A stretch of 64,000 nucleotides of DNA, taken from Stutzerimonas kunmingensis (GTDB lineage: Bacteria > Pseudomonadota > Gammaproteobacteria > Pseudomonadales > Pseudomonadaceae). Below the pieces are notes generated by a model. The model did no database searches. It was not told the origin of the DNA and saw nothing but the letters and a program-made list of their open reading frames with translations. Shown piece after piece: positions 8,154 through 17,085 of the stretch. The position numbers and the translations under genes are program-made. The DNA lies in NCBI RefSeq assembly GCF_900114065.1, contig NZ_FORS01000008.1, positions 62,001 to 126,000 of the forward strand, given 5' to 3'. Position 1 is the stretch's first letter. Every line of letters begins with the position of its first letter.

Positions 8154-10936
8154 GCGACCTGCTGCTCGATCAGATCGCGCTGCTGGAGGCAGGCGATGCC
8201 GCGTTGCGCGAGCAGATCGACAGCTGGGCGACAGCCCACGGTCTGCAGGTGCGCAGCCTTGATCCAGGCGCGTTGCTGCCCGACGAGAACGAGCCGGCGC
8301 TGGTGCTGCTGGCGCCCGGCTTGCAACGCCCGGTGGCGCAGGCCCGACAGCTGCGCAGTCGCTGGAAGGCCACCCAGTTGCTGTTCCTCAGCGATGAGGC
8401 GGGCGTCGACTCGCTGCACCGCGAGCTGGGCCCGGCGCCGTTGCTCGGACCTCACTGGTCGATCGTCACCCTCGGCGCCAGCGCGCTGGCGCAGCTTGAT
8501 CAGGCCTTGGCCAGCGTGCGGCGGCGGGCGCGCCTGCGCACCACGTTGGCGCAGGCCAACGCGATGGTCGATGGCGGCCAGTTGAGCAAGCGTTCGTCAC
8601 TCACCGCAGAGCTCTATCTGCATCATTTCATCGACGCGGCGCGCGACGCCATCGTCGGTCTCGACCGCGCCGGGGCGGTGCTCTACTGGAGCGCCGGTGC
8701 CGCCGAGATGTTCGGCCTGGGCCGTGGCGAGGTGCTACGCCGTGCGGCGAGCGGGCTGCCGTTCTGGAGCGACGAGCTGGGCCAGGCCCTGGCGCAGGTC
8801 CAGGATTGCGACACGACGCTGACCCTGCAGCATGAAGACGTGGCTAACGGGCGAACGCTGGAGATCGTCGTCGCCGCCGTGTGTTCTGCGGATGGCGCGG
8901 TGGTGGGTGCGGCGCTGACCTTGCGCGATGTCTCGGCGCTGGTCGCGGAGCGTCGCGCCAACGAGTTGCATGGTCGTCAGCTCAGCGAGGAGCGCGCCCA
9001 CCTGCAACGGCTGTTCGACCAGGCGCCGGGCTTCATCGCCATCACCGAAGGGCCGCAGCACGAGCTGAAGATCGCCAATCGCGCCTTCCACCAGCTGGTC
9101 GGCGCCCGCGAGCTGCTCGGGCGTCCGGCGCTCAAGGCGTTTCCGCAACTGGAAAGCCGCGCGCTCTCTGACTTGCTACAGCAGGTCTATGTCACCGGGC
9201 GGCCCTATATCGGCCGCGACATCGCCGTGCGCGTGCGCCCGCAGGCCGGCGGCAAGGCCGAGCGTCACTATGTGAATTTCATTTTCCAGCCGGTGTTCAG
9301 CGAGGACGAGCAGGTCAGCGGCATCTTCTGCCAGGGCCATGATGTCACCGCCCAGGTGCTGGCGCAGCAGGCGCTGCAGCGCTCCAGCGAGCAGCTGCAG
9401 GAGCTGGTCGAGGAGCGCACCCGCGAGCTGGAACTCAGCCGACAGGCGCTGTATCAGTCGCAGAAGCTCGAGGCCATCGGCAAGCTCACCGGCGGCGTGG
9501 CACACGACTTCAACAACGTGCTGCAGGTGATCGCCGGCAATCTGCAATTGCTGCAGCCGCTGGTGGAGGCCAACCGTGGCGCGGCGAAGCGGGTCGATGC
9601 GGCCAGCTCCGCCGTCGAGCGCGGTGCCAAGCTGGCGCGGCAACTGCTGGCCTTCGCTCGTCGGCAGCCGCTGCGCCCGCAGCCGACCAACCTTGGTCGG
9701 CTGTTGCGTGACCTCGACGAGCTGCTGCGCCAGGCGCTGGGCGAGCGCATCGAGATCGAGACCGTGGTGGCCGGCGGGCTGTGGACCACCATGGTCGACC
9801 CCCATCAGCTCGAACAGGTGGTGCTGAACCTGGCGATCAATGCCCGCGATGCCATGCCTGATGGCGGCAAGCTCACCCTGGAGCTGGGCAACGCCATGCT
9901 CGACGAGCACTACACCGGTACCCAGATCGACGTCGCGCCAGGGCAATACGTGTTGCTGGCGGTGTCGGACACAGGCGTTGGCATGCCCGCCAACATTATC
10001 GAACAGGCCTTCGAACCGTTCTTCACCACCAAGCCAGAAGGCCACGGCACCGGGCTGGGGCTGAGCATGGCCTACGGCTTCGCCAAGCAGAGCGGTGGGC
10101 ATATCCGCCTGTACAGCGAACCGGGCGCCGGCACGAGCGTAAAGCTCTACCTGCCGCGCACCGAGCAACCCGAGGTACAGGCGCAGCCATCCACCGTCGG
10201 GCCGGTTGTGGGCGGCAGCGAAACCATCCTGGTGGTCGAGGACGATCTGCCGGTGCAGGCCACGGTGATCGAGCTGCTCACCGGCCTCGGCTATTCGGTG
10301 CTGCGCGCCAACGATGCGCAGAGCGCCCTGAGCATCCTGCAGAGCGGCCTTTCCATCGACCTGCTGTTCACCGATGTGGTCATGCCGGGGCCGCTCAGCA
10401 GCACCGAACTGGCGCGCCAGGCTCGCGTGTTGCTGCCGGATATCGCCGTGCTGTTCACCTCCGGCTACACGCGCAATGCCATCGTGCATGGCGGGCGCCT
10501 CGATCCGGGCGTGGAGTTGCTGAGCAAGCCCTATCGGCAGGAAGACCTGGCGCGCAAGGTGCGCCAGTTGCTGGGCACGCAGCACAGCGACGACAAACCC
10601 GTCGAGCAGCAGTGGGTGATGGTGGTGGAGGACCAGCCGCAACTGCTGGTGCTGGCCTGCGAGATGGTCGAGGAGCTGGGCTACCGCGCGTGCGGCTATC
10701 CGAATGCTGAAGCGGCCGCGCAGGGGCTGCACGAACAGCGCTTCGATCACCTGTTGCTGGACGTCAATCTGCCGGGCCGATCAGGCCCCGACTTCGCCGC
10801 CGAGGCCTTGCGAACCCAGCCATGGTTGCGGCTGGTATTCGTCTCCGGTGAAGGGCGTATCGAAAGCAACCTGCCGGCGCGCTCGCTGCCCAAGCCGTTC
10901 AGCTTCGACCAGCTCGCCGAGATCCTGCAGGGGTAA
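8150..10936 (+). CDS. Hybrid sensor histidine kinase with two receiver domains
   Basis: 928 residues, no transmembrane segment, so probably cytoplasmic. Order: an unrecognised N-terminal ~140 residues, a PAS domain (about 155-270), a second PAS (about 285-400), a coiled-coil, HisKA with the phospho-acceptor His452 in VAHDFNN, HATPase_c with N box (NLAINARDAMP), G1 (DTGVGM) and G2 (GHGTGLGLS), then two receivers. Receiver 1 (about 690-805) has VVEDD and the acceptor region FTDVVMP; receiver 2 (about 820-925) has VVEDQ and LLDVNLPG. No output domain follows, so it probably signals through phosphotransfer. Coupled to the acyl-CoA dehydrogenase gene by a 4-bp overlap, suggesting a metabolic signal. 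Confidence 0.92.
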   Translation: MSDLLLDQIALLEAGDAALREQIDSWATAHGLQVRSLDPGALLPDENEPALVLLAPGLQRPVAQARQLRSRWKATQLLFLSDEAGVDSLHRELGPAPLLGPHWSIVTLGASALAQLDQALASVRRRARLRTTLAQANAMVDGGQLSKRSSLTAELYLHHFIDAARDAIVGLDRAGAVLYWSAGAAEMFGLGRGEVLRRAASGLPFWSDELGQALAQVQDCDTTLTLQHEDVANGRTLEIVVAAVCSADGAVVGAALTLRDVSALVAERRANELHGRQLSEERAHLQRLFDQAPGFIAITEGPQHELKIANRAFHQLVGARELLGRPALKAFPQLESRALSDLLQQVYVTGRPYIGRDIAVRVRPQAGGKAERHYVNFIFQPVFSEDEQVSGIFCQGHDVTAQVLAQQALQRSSEQLQELVEERTRELELSRQALYQSQKLEAIGKLTGGVAHDFNNVLQVIAGNLQLLQPLVEANRGAAKRVDAASSAVERGAKLARQLLAFARRQPLRPQPTNLGRLLRDLDELLRQALGERIEIETVVAGGLWTTMVDPHQLEQVVLNLAINARDAMPDGGKLTLELGNAMLDEHYTGTQIDVAPGQYVLLAVSDTGVGMPANIIEQAFEPFFTTKPEGHGTGLGLSMAYGFAKQSGGHIRLYSEPGAGTSVKLYLPRTEQPEVQAQPSTVGPVVGGSETILVVEDDLPVQATVIELLTGLGYSVLRANDAQSALSILQSGLSIDLLFTDVVMPGPLSSTELARQARVLLPDIAVLFTSGYTRNAIVHGGRLDPGVELLSKPYRQEDLARKVRQLLGTQHSDDKPVEQQWVMVVEDQPQLLVLACEMVEELGYRACGYPNAEAAAQGLHEQRFDHLLLDVNLPGRSGPDFAAEALRTQPWLRLVFVSGEGRIESNLPARSLPKPFSFDQLAEILQG

Positions 10937-11120
10937 GGGCCTCGCCGCGTGCCTGGGGGCGGGCGCCGCTGCGTGACAAGCCATGCAGGCCGATGGCGAC
11001 GGGCGTCGCCAGGGCCAGCCAGCTCAGCCAATCGCCCGCGCCTTCGGACACCAGCCCGGCGATCAACCCGAGCGTGCAGAGCACGCCGATCAGCACCGGC
11101 CACAACCAGATGCGCATCAT
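10899..11120 (-). CDS. Small two-helix membrane protein at the end of the iron-uptake unit
   Basis: 73 residues with two hydrophobic helices (LWPVLIGVLCTLGLIAGLV and WLSWLALATPVAIGL) and a basic C-terminal tail. Its ATG overlaps the stop of the PepSY gene (ATGA), which is strong evidence that it is real and translated after it. Its 3' end runs 38 bp into the end of the convergent histidine-kinase gene. Small membrane proteins commonly end TonB receptor / PepSY operons in pseudomonads, probably with a role in iron or siderophore handling at the inner membrane; this is inference from context. Confidence 0.6.
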   Translation of the reverse strand: MMRIWLWPVLIGVLCTLGLIAGLVSEGAGDWLSWLALATPVAIGLHGLSRSGARPQARGEALTPAGSRRAGRS

Positions 11121-12244
11121 GAGCGCACCTCAGTCGCGCCGCGCTTGATCCACAGGTACAGACCGCTGCCGAGCACGACGATGGTGAGGATATCCAGCAA
11201 CGCCCAGAGGACCTTCAGCGGCAGGCCACCGTAATCGCCGAAATGCAGCGGCTCGGACAGTTGCAGCGCGGTGACGTACCAGGGTCGCGCGCCGGCTTCC
11301 AGTACCTCGCCATTGGCCGGATCGACCAGCAGCGCCTGGGTCAGGCGCGAGGTCAGCGGCGTGTCGCCGCGCAGGATCACCGCGACGTGCTCCGGCGTGG
11401 CGCGCAGTGTGCCGGGGTAGGCAATCATCGACACCGCCATGTCCGGCGCCGCAGCCAGCACGCGATCGACCGCAGTCTGCAAGGAGCCATCAGCGGCAGG
11501 CGCATCACTGGAATCGGTGGCCAGCAGTACCCGCGTTTCACCGGCTTGCAGTGCGGCGACCTGTTCGGCCTGCCAGGCCTGGAAGATCAGGTCCGCCCAG
11601 GTATTGATCACTCCGGTGAAGCCCACCGCCAGGGCCCACACCAGGGTGACGATGCCGAGCAGGTTGTGCAGGTCCAGCCAGCGGGTGCGCGGCGTGCGTT
11701 CCTGACGCACCTCGCCGAAGCGCAGCTTGCGCATGAAGGGCGCGTAAAGCACCACGCCGGAGACGATCGCCACCATAAGCAGCAGCCCCATGAAGCCGAG
11801 AAACAGCTTGCCGGCGAGCCCCGCGTAGAGGTCCACGTGCAGGCGGTACATCACGCTCATGAAGCCTTCGTCGAAGTTCGGCGCGCCGAGTACCTCGGCG
11901 GTGCGGGCATCGGAGAGGATCAGCGTCGATTCGCTTTCATCGGTGTCGACGCGGGTATCGAGCTTGACGTACCAGACGTCCGGCGCGTCTTCCTCGGCGA
12001 AGAAGTACAACGGCACGAGGCCCGGATAGGCCTTCACAGCTTCGGCCGCAACCCGGTCGACCGCAGCGCGCGGCGTGCCCTCGGGCATCGCCGGCGCCTC
12101 GATCTCGTTGCCGGTGAGGTGATCGATCTCGTGGGAGAAGATCAGCGGCAGGCCGGTCAGGCACAGCATCAGGATGAACAGCGTAGAGACGAGGCTGGAC
12201 CACTTGTGGACCCAGCCCCACCGCCGCAGGGTGACTGCCTGCAT
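11117..12244 (-). CDS. PepSY-associated transmembrane protein (iron-regulated type)
   Basis: 375 residues with about four transmembrane segments: one near residues 15-35 (SLVSTLFILMLCLTGLPLIF), one near 150-170, one near 195-215 and one near the C-terminus. Two periplasmic PepSY-like regions lie between them. Such proteins sit next to TonB-dependent siderophore receptors and are thought to act in periplasmic iron reduction or siderophore processing. Its ATG overlaps the receptor stop by one base (TGATG), so it is translationally coupled to the receptor upstream and to the small membrane protein downstream. No cytochrome motif was identified. Confidence 0.85.
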   Translation of the reverse strand: MQAVTLRRWGWVHKWSSLVSTLFILMLCLTGLPLIFSHEIDHLTGNEIEAPAMPEGTPRAAVDRVAAEAVKAYPGLVPLYFFAEEDAPDVWYVKLDTRVDTDESESTLILSDARTAEVLGAPNFDEGFMSVMYRLHVDLYAGLAGKLFLGFMGLLLMVAIVSGVVLYAPFMRKLRFGEVRQERTPRTRWLDLHNLLGIVTLVWALAVGFTGVINTWADLIFQAWQAEQVAALQAGETRVLLATDSSDAPAADGSLQTAVDRVLAAAPDMAVSMIAYPGTLRATPEHVAVILRGDTPLTSRLTQALLVDPANGEVLEAGARPWYVTALQLSEPLHFGDYGGLPLKVLWALLDILTIVVLGSGLYLWIKRGATEVRS

Positions 12245-14451
12245 CAGAAATCGACCGTAGCGCTGACCGAGAGCGTGCGCGGGGCGCCGAGGACGAGGTA
12301 GTTAGAGCCCGGATAGCCGCCAGCGGAGGCCCAGTAATCTCTGCCCGTGGCGTTGTCCAGACGGGCTCGCAGAGTCACATCGCGGTCGTCGATGGTCATG
12401 CGATAACGGGCGCCGAGATCAAAGCGGGTCCAGGATGGTAAGCGGAGGTCATTGCCGGCGCTGGCGTACTGCTTGCCGGTATGTATCACCAAGCTGGTAA
12501 GCGTCAGCCCCTGCACACCGGGCACGTCCCATTCGCCGCCGAGGTTAGCCTGCACCTTGGGAACGCCGATGGCATCGTTGCCATCGTTTGCGCCGTTCAG
12601 CGTCTTCCTCTGTTCGGCATCCAGCAGCGTTAGTCCCCCCAGCAAGCGCGTCCCGTAAACGGGTTCGCCGAAAACCGACAGCTCTATACCGCGATTGCGT
12701 TGCTCGCCGCCCTCGCGAAACACTTGATTCTCAACAATGCCGAAGGGGCGCTCGGTACTGAAAACCGCAATACTGCCGCCCAGATTGCCGCCATCATATT
12801 TAAGACCGATTTCTGTCTGTTTTGCGACATATGGCGCCAGCGAGGTTCCGGCATTGAGTACGGGCAGATTATTGGCCGTCGCCGTTGCGGTATCGCCCTT
12901 GGTCAGCCCCTCAATGTAGTTGGCATAAACCGATAGGTCGTTGTTCAGCTGGTAAACGATGCCGGCCACTGGAGTGGTTTCATAGGCGTCGTAACGATCG
13001 ATGCGATCGCCTGTAACGGGCGCGTAGCTCCTGGTTTCGATGCCTTGCCGGCGGGCGCCCAGCGTGACCTGCAGGCGATCATCGAGAAAGCCCAGTGTGT
13101 CGGCTATCGCCAGACTCTGCGTGCTGACCTGTTCAGTGCGTTTTGGATCAGAAAGATCCCCTCCGGGGAAGGTCACCGTCGTTGGTAGCGGCGCAGCGAA
13201 CGGGTCGTGGATATTGCCGATCACAGGACCGAAGAAGGTGAAGGCATTCTTCTCCTCGAAGTCGTGCATTGCGGCCGAGGTCACGATCTCATGTGAGACC
13301 GTTCCGGTTTGCACACGGAAACGCATGCCGATCTCACCTGTGTAAACGCGGTCTTTGCGGTGATTGTCGAACCGCGACGCCGTAGTTGAGCCGTCGGAGG
13401 TAGCCCTAGGGTTGGAGAGCCGATTCTGTTCTTCTCCGTCACGTATGCCAGCGGCCGCCCAGCCGGTGATCGAGTCGGCGAAATCATATTCGGCGCGGAA
13501 GGTGCCGAAGGTCTGCTTCTCTTTCGAATAGGTCCAGGGCTGTGCAAAGTTGTCGTCGGCATCCGGAGCGCTGGGAATTCCACCATTTGGCGTCACGCTC
13601 GGCCTAGGATTGTCGAGGAAGTGGTACTGATGGCCGATGTCTGCCGACAAGCGCAGACGGTCACCTTGGTAGTCCAAGCCCAAGGCGAACATGTCCAGCG
13701 TCTGGTCCTCGTCCTCAACGCCTGTTTCGCCGGCGCGCTTGGCGGCGTTGAGGCGAACGCCAAACTGGTTCTGCTCACCAAAGCGGCGACCCAGGTCAGC
13801 GGCAACCGTGCCCTGACCGCCGGAACTGGCGCCAAATGTCATGCGAGTCAGGGACTCGTTCGGTGCACGCTTGGGCAGCAGGTTGATAGCGCCGCCAAGA
13901 CCCGTACCACCCGGTGCGGCGCCATTGAGAAAGGCGCTTGCACCACGGAATACCTCCGCGCGCTCGATGAACTCCGCGGCCACATACTGGCGCGGCAGCA
14001 GACCGTAGAGTCCGTTATAGGAAATATCATCGGAATACAGCGGGAAGCCGCGCACGACATACAGCTCCTGCATGTTGCCGAAGCCACGCGCCACGCGCAC
14101 CGAAGGATCGTTCTGCACGATGTCCGACACGCTACGCGCCTGCTGGTCCTGAATCAGCTGCGAGGTATAGGACGTCGAGGTGAACGGGGTTTCCATGTAG
14201 TCGCGATTGCCCAGAATCCCTACTCGCCCACCACGCGCAACCTGTTCGCCGGCGTAGGGCTGGGTCAGGCCATCGGCCGAGGCGTCGGCGCTGGCGGTGA
14301 TTTCCACCGATTGCAGTTCGACCGGCTCGGCGGCAGTGCCTTGAGATTGATCTTCGAGTTGCTCCTGAGCCATGAGCGGCGAGCCAGCGAAGCTGGCGGC
14401 AAGGCAAACGGGCAGCAGTGCGGTTTTACGCGGGAAGCGAAGAGTGGGCAT
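12244..14451 (-). CDS. TonB-dependent siderophore receptor
   Basis: 735 residues. Signal peptide with basic RFPRK, hydrophobic LLPVCLAASFAGS and cleavage near LMA-QE. Then the plug domain (about 90-200) with SVSDIVQNDPSVRV and VVRGFPLYSDDISYNG, and a 22-strand-type barrel ending in an aromatic C-terminal residue (SVSATVDF), the normal outer-membrane insertion signal. The plug pattern and GGAINLLPKR element match siderophore receptors. The substrate siderophore is not predictable. First gene of a three-gene leftward unit with the PepSY protein and a small membrane protein. The leader contains a weak Fur-box-like sequence. Confidence 0.92.
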   Translation of the reverse strand: MPTLRFPRKTALLPVCLAASFAGSPLMAQEQLEDQSQGTAAEPVELQSVEITASADASADGLTQPYAGEQVARGGRVGILGNRDYMETPFTSTSYTSQLIQDQQARSVSDIVQNDPSVRVARGFGNMQELYVVRGFPLYSDDISYNGLYGLLPRQYVAAEFIERAEVFRGASAFLNGAAPGGTGLGGAINLLPKRAPNESLTRMTFGASSGGQGTVAADLGRRFGEQNQFGVRLNAAKRAGETGVEDEDQTLDMFALGLDYQGDRLRLSADIGHQYHFLDNPRPSVTPNGGIPSAPDADDNFAQPWTYSKEKQTFGTFRAEYDFADSITGWAAAGIRDGEEQNRLSNPRATSDGSTTASRFDNHRKDRVYTGEIGMRFRVQTGTVSHEIVTSAAMHDFEEKNAFTFFGPVIGNIHDPFAAPLPTTVTFPGGDLSDPKRTEQVSTQSLAIADTLGFLDDRLQVTLGARRQGIETRSYAPVTGDRIDRYDAYETTPVAGIVYQLNNDLSVYANYIEGLTKGDTATATANNLPVLNAGTSLAPYVAKQTEIGLKYDGGNLGGSIAVFSTERPFGIVENQVFREGGEQRNRGIELSVFGEPVYGTRLLGGLTLLDAEQRKTLNGANDGNDAIGVPKVQANLGGEWDVPGVQGLTLTSLVIHTGKQYASAGNDLRLPSWTRFDLGARYRMTIDDRDVTLRARLDNATGRDYWASAGGYPGSNYLVLGAPRTLSVSATVDF

Positions 14452-14544
14452 GGCGGACCTGACCGGACGTTGAGCTGTGAGAGTGGCGGATGACGGCGCG
14501 ATGGGCAGTTGAGAGCCTGTGCCATCTGAGAGCCACTATCATAT

Positions 14545-14563
14545 TTCAATGCTAACAATTCGC
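14545..14563 (-). promoter_or_regulatory. Weak Fur-box-like site upstream of the siderophore receptor
   Basis: On the minus strand the 19 bases GCGAATTGTTAGCATTGAA lie about 95 bp before the receptor start. About 10 of 19 positions match the classic Fur consensus, and the region is AT-rich compared with its surroundings. Iron repression of such operons is expected from family knowledge. The match alone is weak. Confidence 0.35.
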
Positions 14564-14730
14564 AACCGTATTCCGCTCGATGGAGCCGCGGTGTGCTCGC
14601 GCGCCGCCGGCGCAGGGCGTCTGGCATGCGGGCCGCGCCTGCGTAGAAAAAACTGATTGGGTCTGTCGATTCTGGAAGTCGCCGGACGACTAGTTGGTGA
14701 ACCCCGTTCACCCGATCAGAGGAGAAGGAC

Positions 14731-15189
14731 ATGAATAGCCAGAACAGCCAGGTCGAGAGCGCCATTCGCCAGCTGCACGAAACGTTCGAACAGGCCACCA
14801 AGGCCAAAGATCTCGACCGGATCATGGCGCAGTACGCCGACGACGTAGTCGCCTTCGATGCGGTCGGCGCACTGCAATTCAAGGGCGTTGAGGAATACCG
14901 GGCGCACTGGCAGCGCTGCTTCGAGTTCTGCCAGGGCGAAGGTTTCTTCGAGACCCATGAACTGCATGTGGACGTCGGCGGCGAGCTGGCCTGCAGCCGC
15001 ATGCTTACCCATTGTGGCGGACCCAACGCCGAAGGCGAGATGCAAACGGCCTGGATGCGCGGCACGCGGGTCTGGGCGCGGCGCAACGGTGAGTGGAAGG
15101 TGATCCACGAGCACTTTTCGATGCCCTTCGACATGCAGACCGGCCAGGTATGCATGGATCAGGCACCGTCGCAGCAACAGACCGGTTGA
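14731..15189 (+). CDS. NTF2-like (SnoaL / DUF4440-type) protein
   Basis: 152 residues. ATG preceded by GAGGAGAAGG. The N-terminal helix (HETFEQATKAKDLDRIMAQY), the acidic YADDVVAFDAVG segment and the later WARRNGEWKVIHEHFSMPF strand pair match the small cone-shaped NTF2-like fold used by SnoaL-type and ketosteroid-isomerase-like proteins. The reaction is unknown. It precedes a YCII-family gene and an ECF42 sigma-factor gene on the same strand (88 bp gap). NTF2-like and YCII proteins are common companions of this sigma-factor group, so a shared regulon is plausible. Confidence 0.82.
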   Translation: MNSQNSQVESAIRQLHETFEQATKAKDLDRIMAQYADDVVAFDAVGALQFKGVEEYRAHWQRCFEFCQGEGFFETHELHVDVGGELACSRMLTHCGGPNAEGEMQTAWMRGTRVWARRNGEWKVIHEHFSMPFDMQTGQVCMDQAPSQQQTG

Positions 15190-15277
15190 GGCTGGCCCGC
15201 GGTCTTCGTCGCGCGATCGGGCGAGGTCGTTCAATGGCTGCTAGCTTTGCTGCGTTGCCGGCAGACGGAGCCCCGCC

Positions 15278-15634
15278 ATGAACTACCTGTGCCTGATCTA
15301 TTACGACGAACAGCGTGTGGATGCGATGACCGACGAACAGTGGCATGCGCTGGTCGCGCGTTGCGTGAGTTGCGGCGAAGAGTTGCGCGCCAGTGGCCAC
15401 ATGCTCGCCGGCGAACCGCTGCAGTCGGTGCGTACCGCGCGCACGGTGCGCGTGCGTGATGGCGTCACCTCGGTGGTCGACGGCCCGTTCGCCGAAACCC
15501 GCGAGCAGCTGGCGGGCTTCTACCTGATCGAGGCGGCGGACCAGCAGGAGGCCGAGGCCATCGCGGCGAAGATCCCGCCGGCCAGCCTTGGCTGCGTTGA
15601 GGTCCGGCCGTTGCGCCAGCTGCCGCAGCGCTGA
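15278..15634 (+). CDS. YCII-related (DGPF-type) protein
   Basis: 118 residues with the YCII-related pattern: an N-terminal strand MNYLCLIYYDE, a central helix, and DGPFAETREQLAGFYLIEA, the diagnostic DGPF-type region. Proteins of this family are small dimeric alpha/beta proteins, the best known being linked to chlorocatechol-type chemistry, but most are uncharacterised. Its stop is 2 bp before the sigma-factor ATG, so the two are co-translated. The link between DGPF proteins and ECF42 sigma factors is a known conserved neighbourhood. Confidence 0.88.
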   Translation: MNYLCLIYYDEQRVDAMTDEQWHALVARCVSCGEELRASGHMLAGEPLQSVRTARTVRVRDGVTSVVDGPFAETREQLAGFYLIEAADQQEAEAIAAKIPPASLGCVEVRPLRQLPQR

Positions 15635-15636
15635 GC

Positions 15637-16878
15637 ATGCCGCTGACCGGACATTTCACGGCGGCGCGGGTCGAGGCGGTCTATCGCAGCGAGTCGCGGC
15701 GCGTGTTGGCCACGCTGATCCGCCTGCTGGGCGACTTTGATCGCGCCGAAGAGGCCTTGCATGACGCCTTTGCCGCGGCCCTGCAGCAGTGGCCGCGCGA
15801 TGGGATTCCGGACAATCCGCGCGCCTGGCTGGTTTCCGCCGGCCGCTTCAAGGCCATCGATGCCCTGCGCCGCCGTGCGCGTTTCGATGCCTCGTTGCGG
15901 CTGGTGGCCGAACAGCTGGAAGACGCGGCGCAGGCAGTGGAGGTCGATGAGATGGAAGACGACCGTCTGCGGCTGATCTTCACCTGCTGCCACCCGGCCC
16001 TGCCGGCCGATGGCCGCGTGGCGCTGACCCTGCGTGAAGTCTGCGACCTGACCACCGAGGAGATCGCCCGCGCCTTTCTCGCTCCGCCGGCCACCATTGC
16101 CCAGCGCATCGTGCGCGCCAAGGCGAAGATCCGTGACGCCCGGTTGCCGTATCGGGTGCCCGAGCGCGACGAGCTGCCGGCGCGGCTGGAGAGCGTGCTG
16201 CGGGTGGTCTATCTGGTGTTCAACGAGGGCTACACCGCATCGGCCGGCGCCGAGCTGACCCGCGCCGACCTCTGTGCCGAGGCGATTCGCCTGGGCCGAC
16301 TGCTCCTCGAGCTGCTGCCCAACGCCGAGGTGATGGGGCTGCTTGCGCTGATGCTGCTGCACGATGCCCGCCGGGCTGCGCGTACCGATGCTACCGGTGA
16401 GCTGGTGCGGCTGGATGAGCAGGACCGCAGCCTGTGGAGCCGCCAGCAGATCGCCGAAGGATCGCAGCTGGTGCAGCTGGCGTTGACCAGTCGCGCGTTC
16501 GGCCCCTATTCGTTGCAGGCCGCCATTGTCGCGGTGCATGCCGAGGCGCCGGGCGCCGCGCAGACCGACTGGCCGCAGATCGTCCGGCTCTACGATGTGC
16601 TGGTGCAGTTGAGCCCGTCGCCGGTGGTGGAGCTGAACCGCGCGGTGGCCGTGGCCATGCGCGATGGGCCCGAGGCCGGCCTGCTGTTGGTGGATGAACT
16701 CCTCGGGCGCGGCGATCTGCAGGACTATCACCTCAGCCACGCCACCCGCGCCGATCTGTTGCGCCGGCTGGCGCGTATCGACGAGGCTCGCGAGGCCTAT
16801 CGCAGCGCGCTGCGCCTGGTGCAGTTGGAGCCCGAACGGCGTTTCCTGCAGCGGCAGCTGGATGAGTTGGGCGACTGA
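15637..16878 (+). CDS. ECF42-type RNA polymerase sigma factor with long C-terminal extension
   Basis: 413 residues, twice the length of a simple ECF sigma factor. Sigma region 2 lies in about residues 15-85 (RLLGDFDRAEEALHDAFAAAL and PRAWLVSAGRFKAIDALRR), region 4 in about 120-175 (LTTEEIARAFLAPPATIAQR). The remaining ~230 residues are helical and TPR-like (VYLVFNEGYTASAG, ELNRAVAVAMRDGPEAG), as in the ECF42 group. No anti-sigma gene is adjacent, which fits this group, where the C-terminal extension is thought to replace it. It probably drives the YCII gene just upstream and possibly its own operon. Confidence 0.87.
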   Translation: MPLTGHFTAARVEAVYRSESRRVLATLIRLLGDFDRAEEALHDAFAAALQQWPRDGIPDNPRAWLVSAGRFKAIDALRRRARFDASLRLVAEQLEDAAQAVEVDEMEDDRLRLIFTCCHPALPADGRVALTLREVCDLTTEEIARAFLAPPATIAQRIVRAKAKIRDARLPYRVPERDELPARLESVLRVVYLVFNEGYTASAGAELTRADLCAEAIRLGRLLLELLPNAEVMGLLALMLLHDARRAARTDATGELVRLDEQDRSLWSRQQIAEGSQLVQLALTSRAFGPYSLQAAIVAVHAEAPGAAQTDWPQIVRLYDVLVQLSPSPVVELNRAVAVAMRDGPEAGLLLVDELLGRGDLQDYHLSHATRADLLRRLARIDEAREAYRSALRLVQLEPERRFLQRQLDELGD

Positions 16879-16896
16879 CTGTATCCAGAACCCTTT

Positions 16897-17005
16897 TGTG
16901 GGAGCGGTCTTGACCGCGAAAGGCGCGCGGTACGCGGTGTAATCACATCTAGGCAAGCCTTTAGCCCAGCCGGCGCACGCGCTTCGTGGCCAAGGCCGCT
17001 TGCGC
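16897..17005. repeat. Inverted pair of REP-like palindromes
   Basis: The left element GGAGCGGTCTTGACCGCG and the right element (reverse complement near AGCGGCCTTGGCCACG) are two palindromic REP-type sequences of the common pseudomonad GGAGCGG-CTTGnCCGCG kind, facing each other about 60 bp apart. They occupy the gap between the convergent sigma-factor and dctD-like genes. Confidence 0.65.
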
Positions 17006-17085
17006 GAGTCGTGCGGAAAGCGAAGCTGAATGCGCAGCGCTTGGCCTTCAGGGGTTGGTGGCTTCCACTCCTGCGTGACGGCTGC

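Noticed and set aside
9176..10750. A 524-residue minus-strand frame over the hybrid kinase.
   Set aside because: Antisense shadow; composition is His/Gln/Leu rich and no family motif is present.
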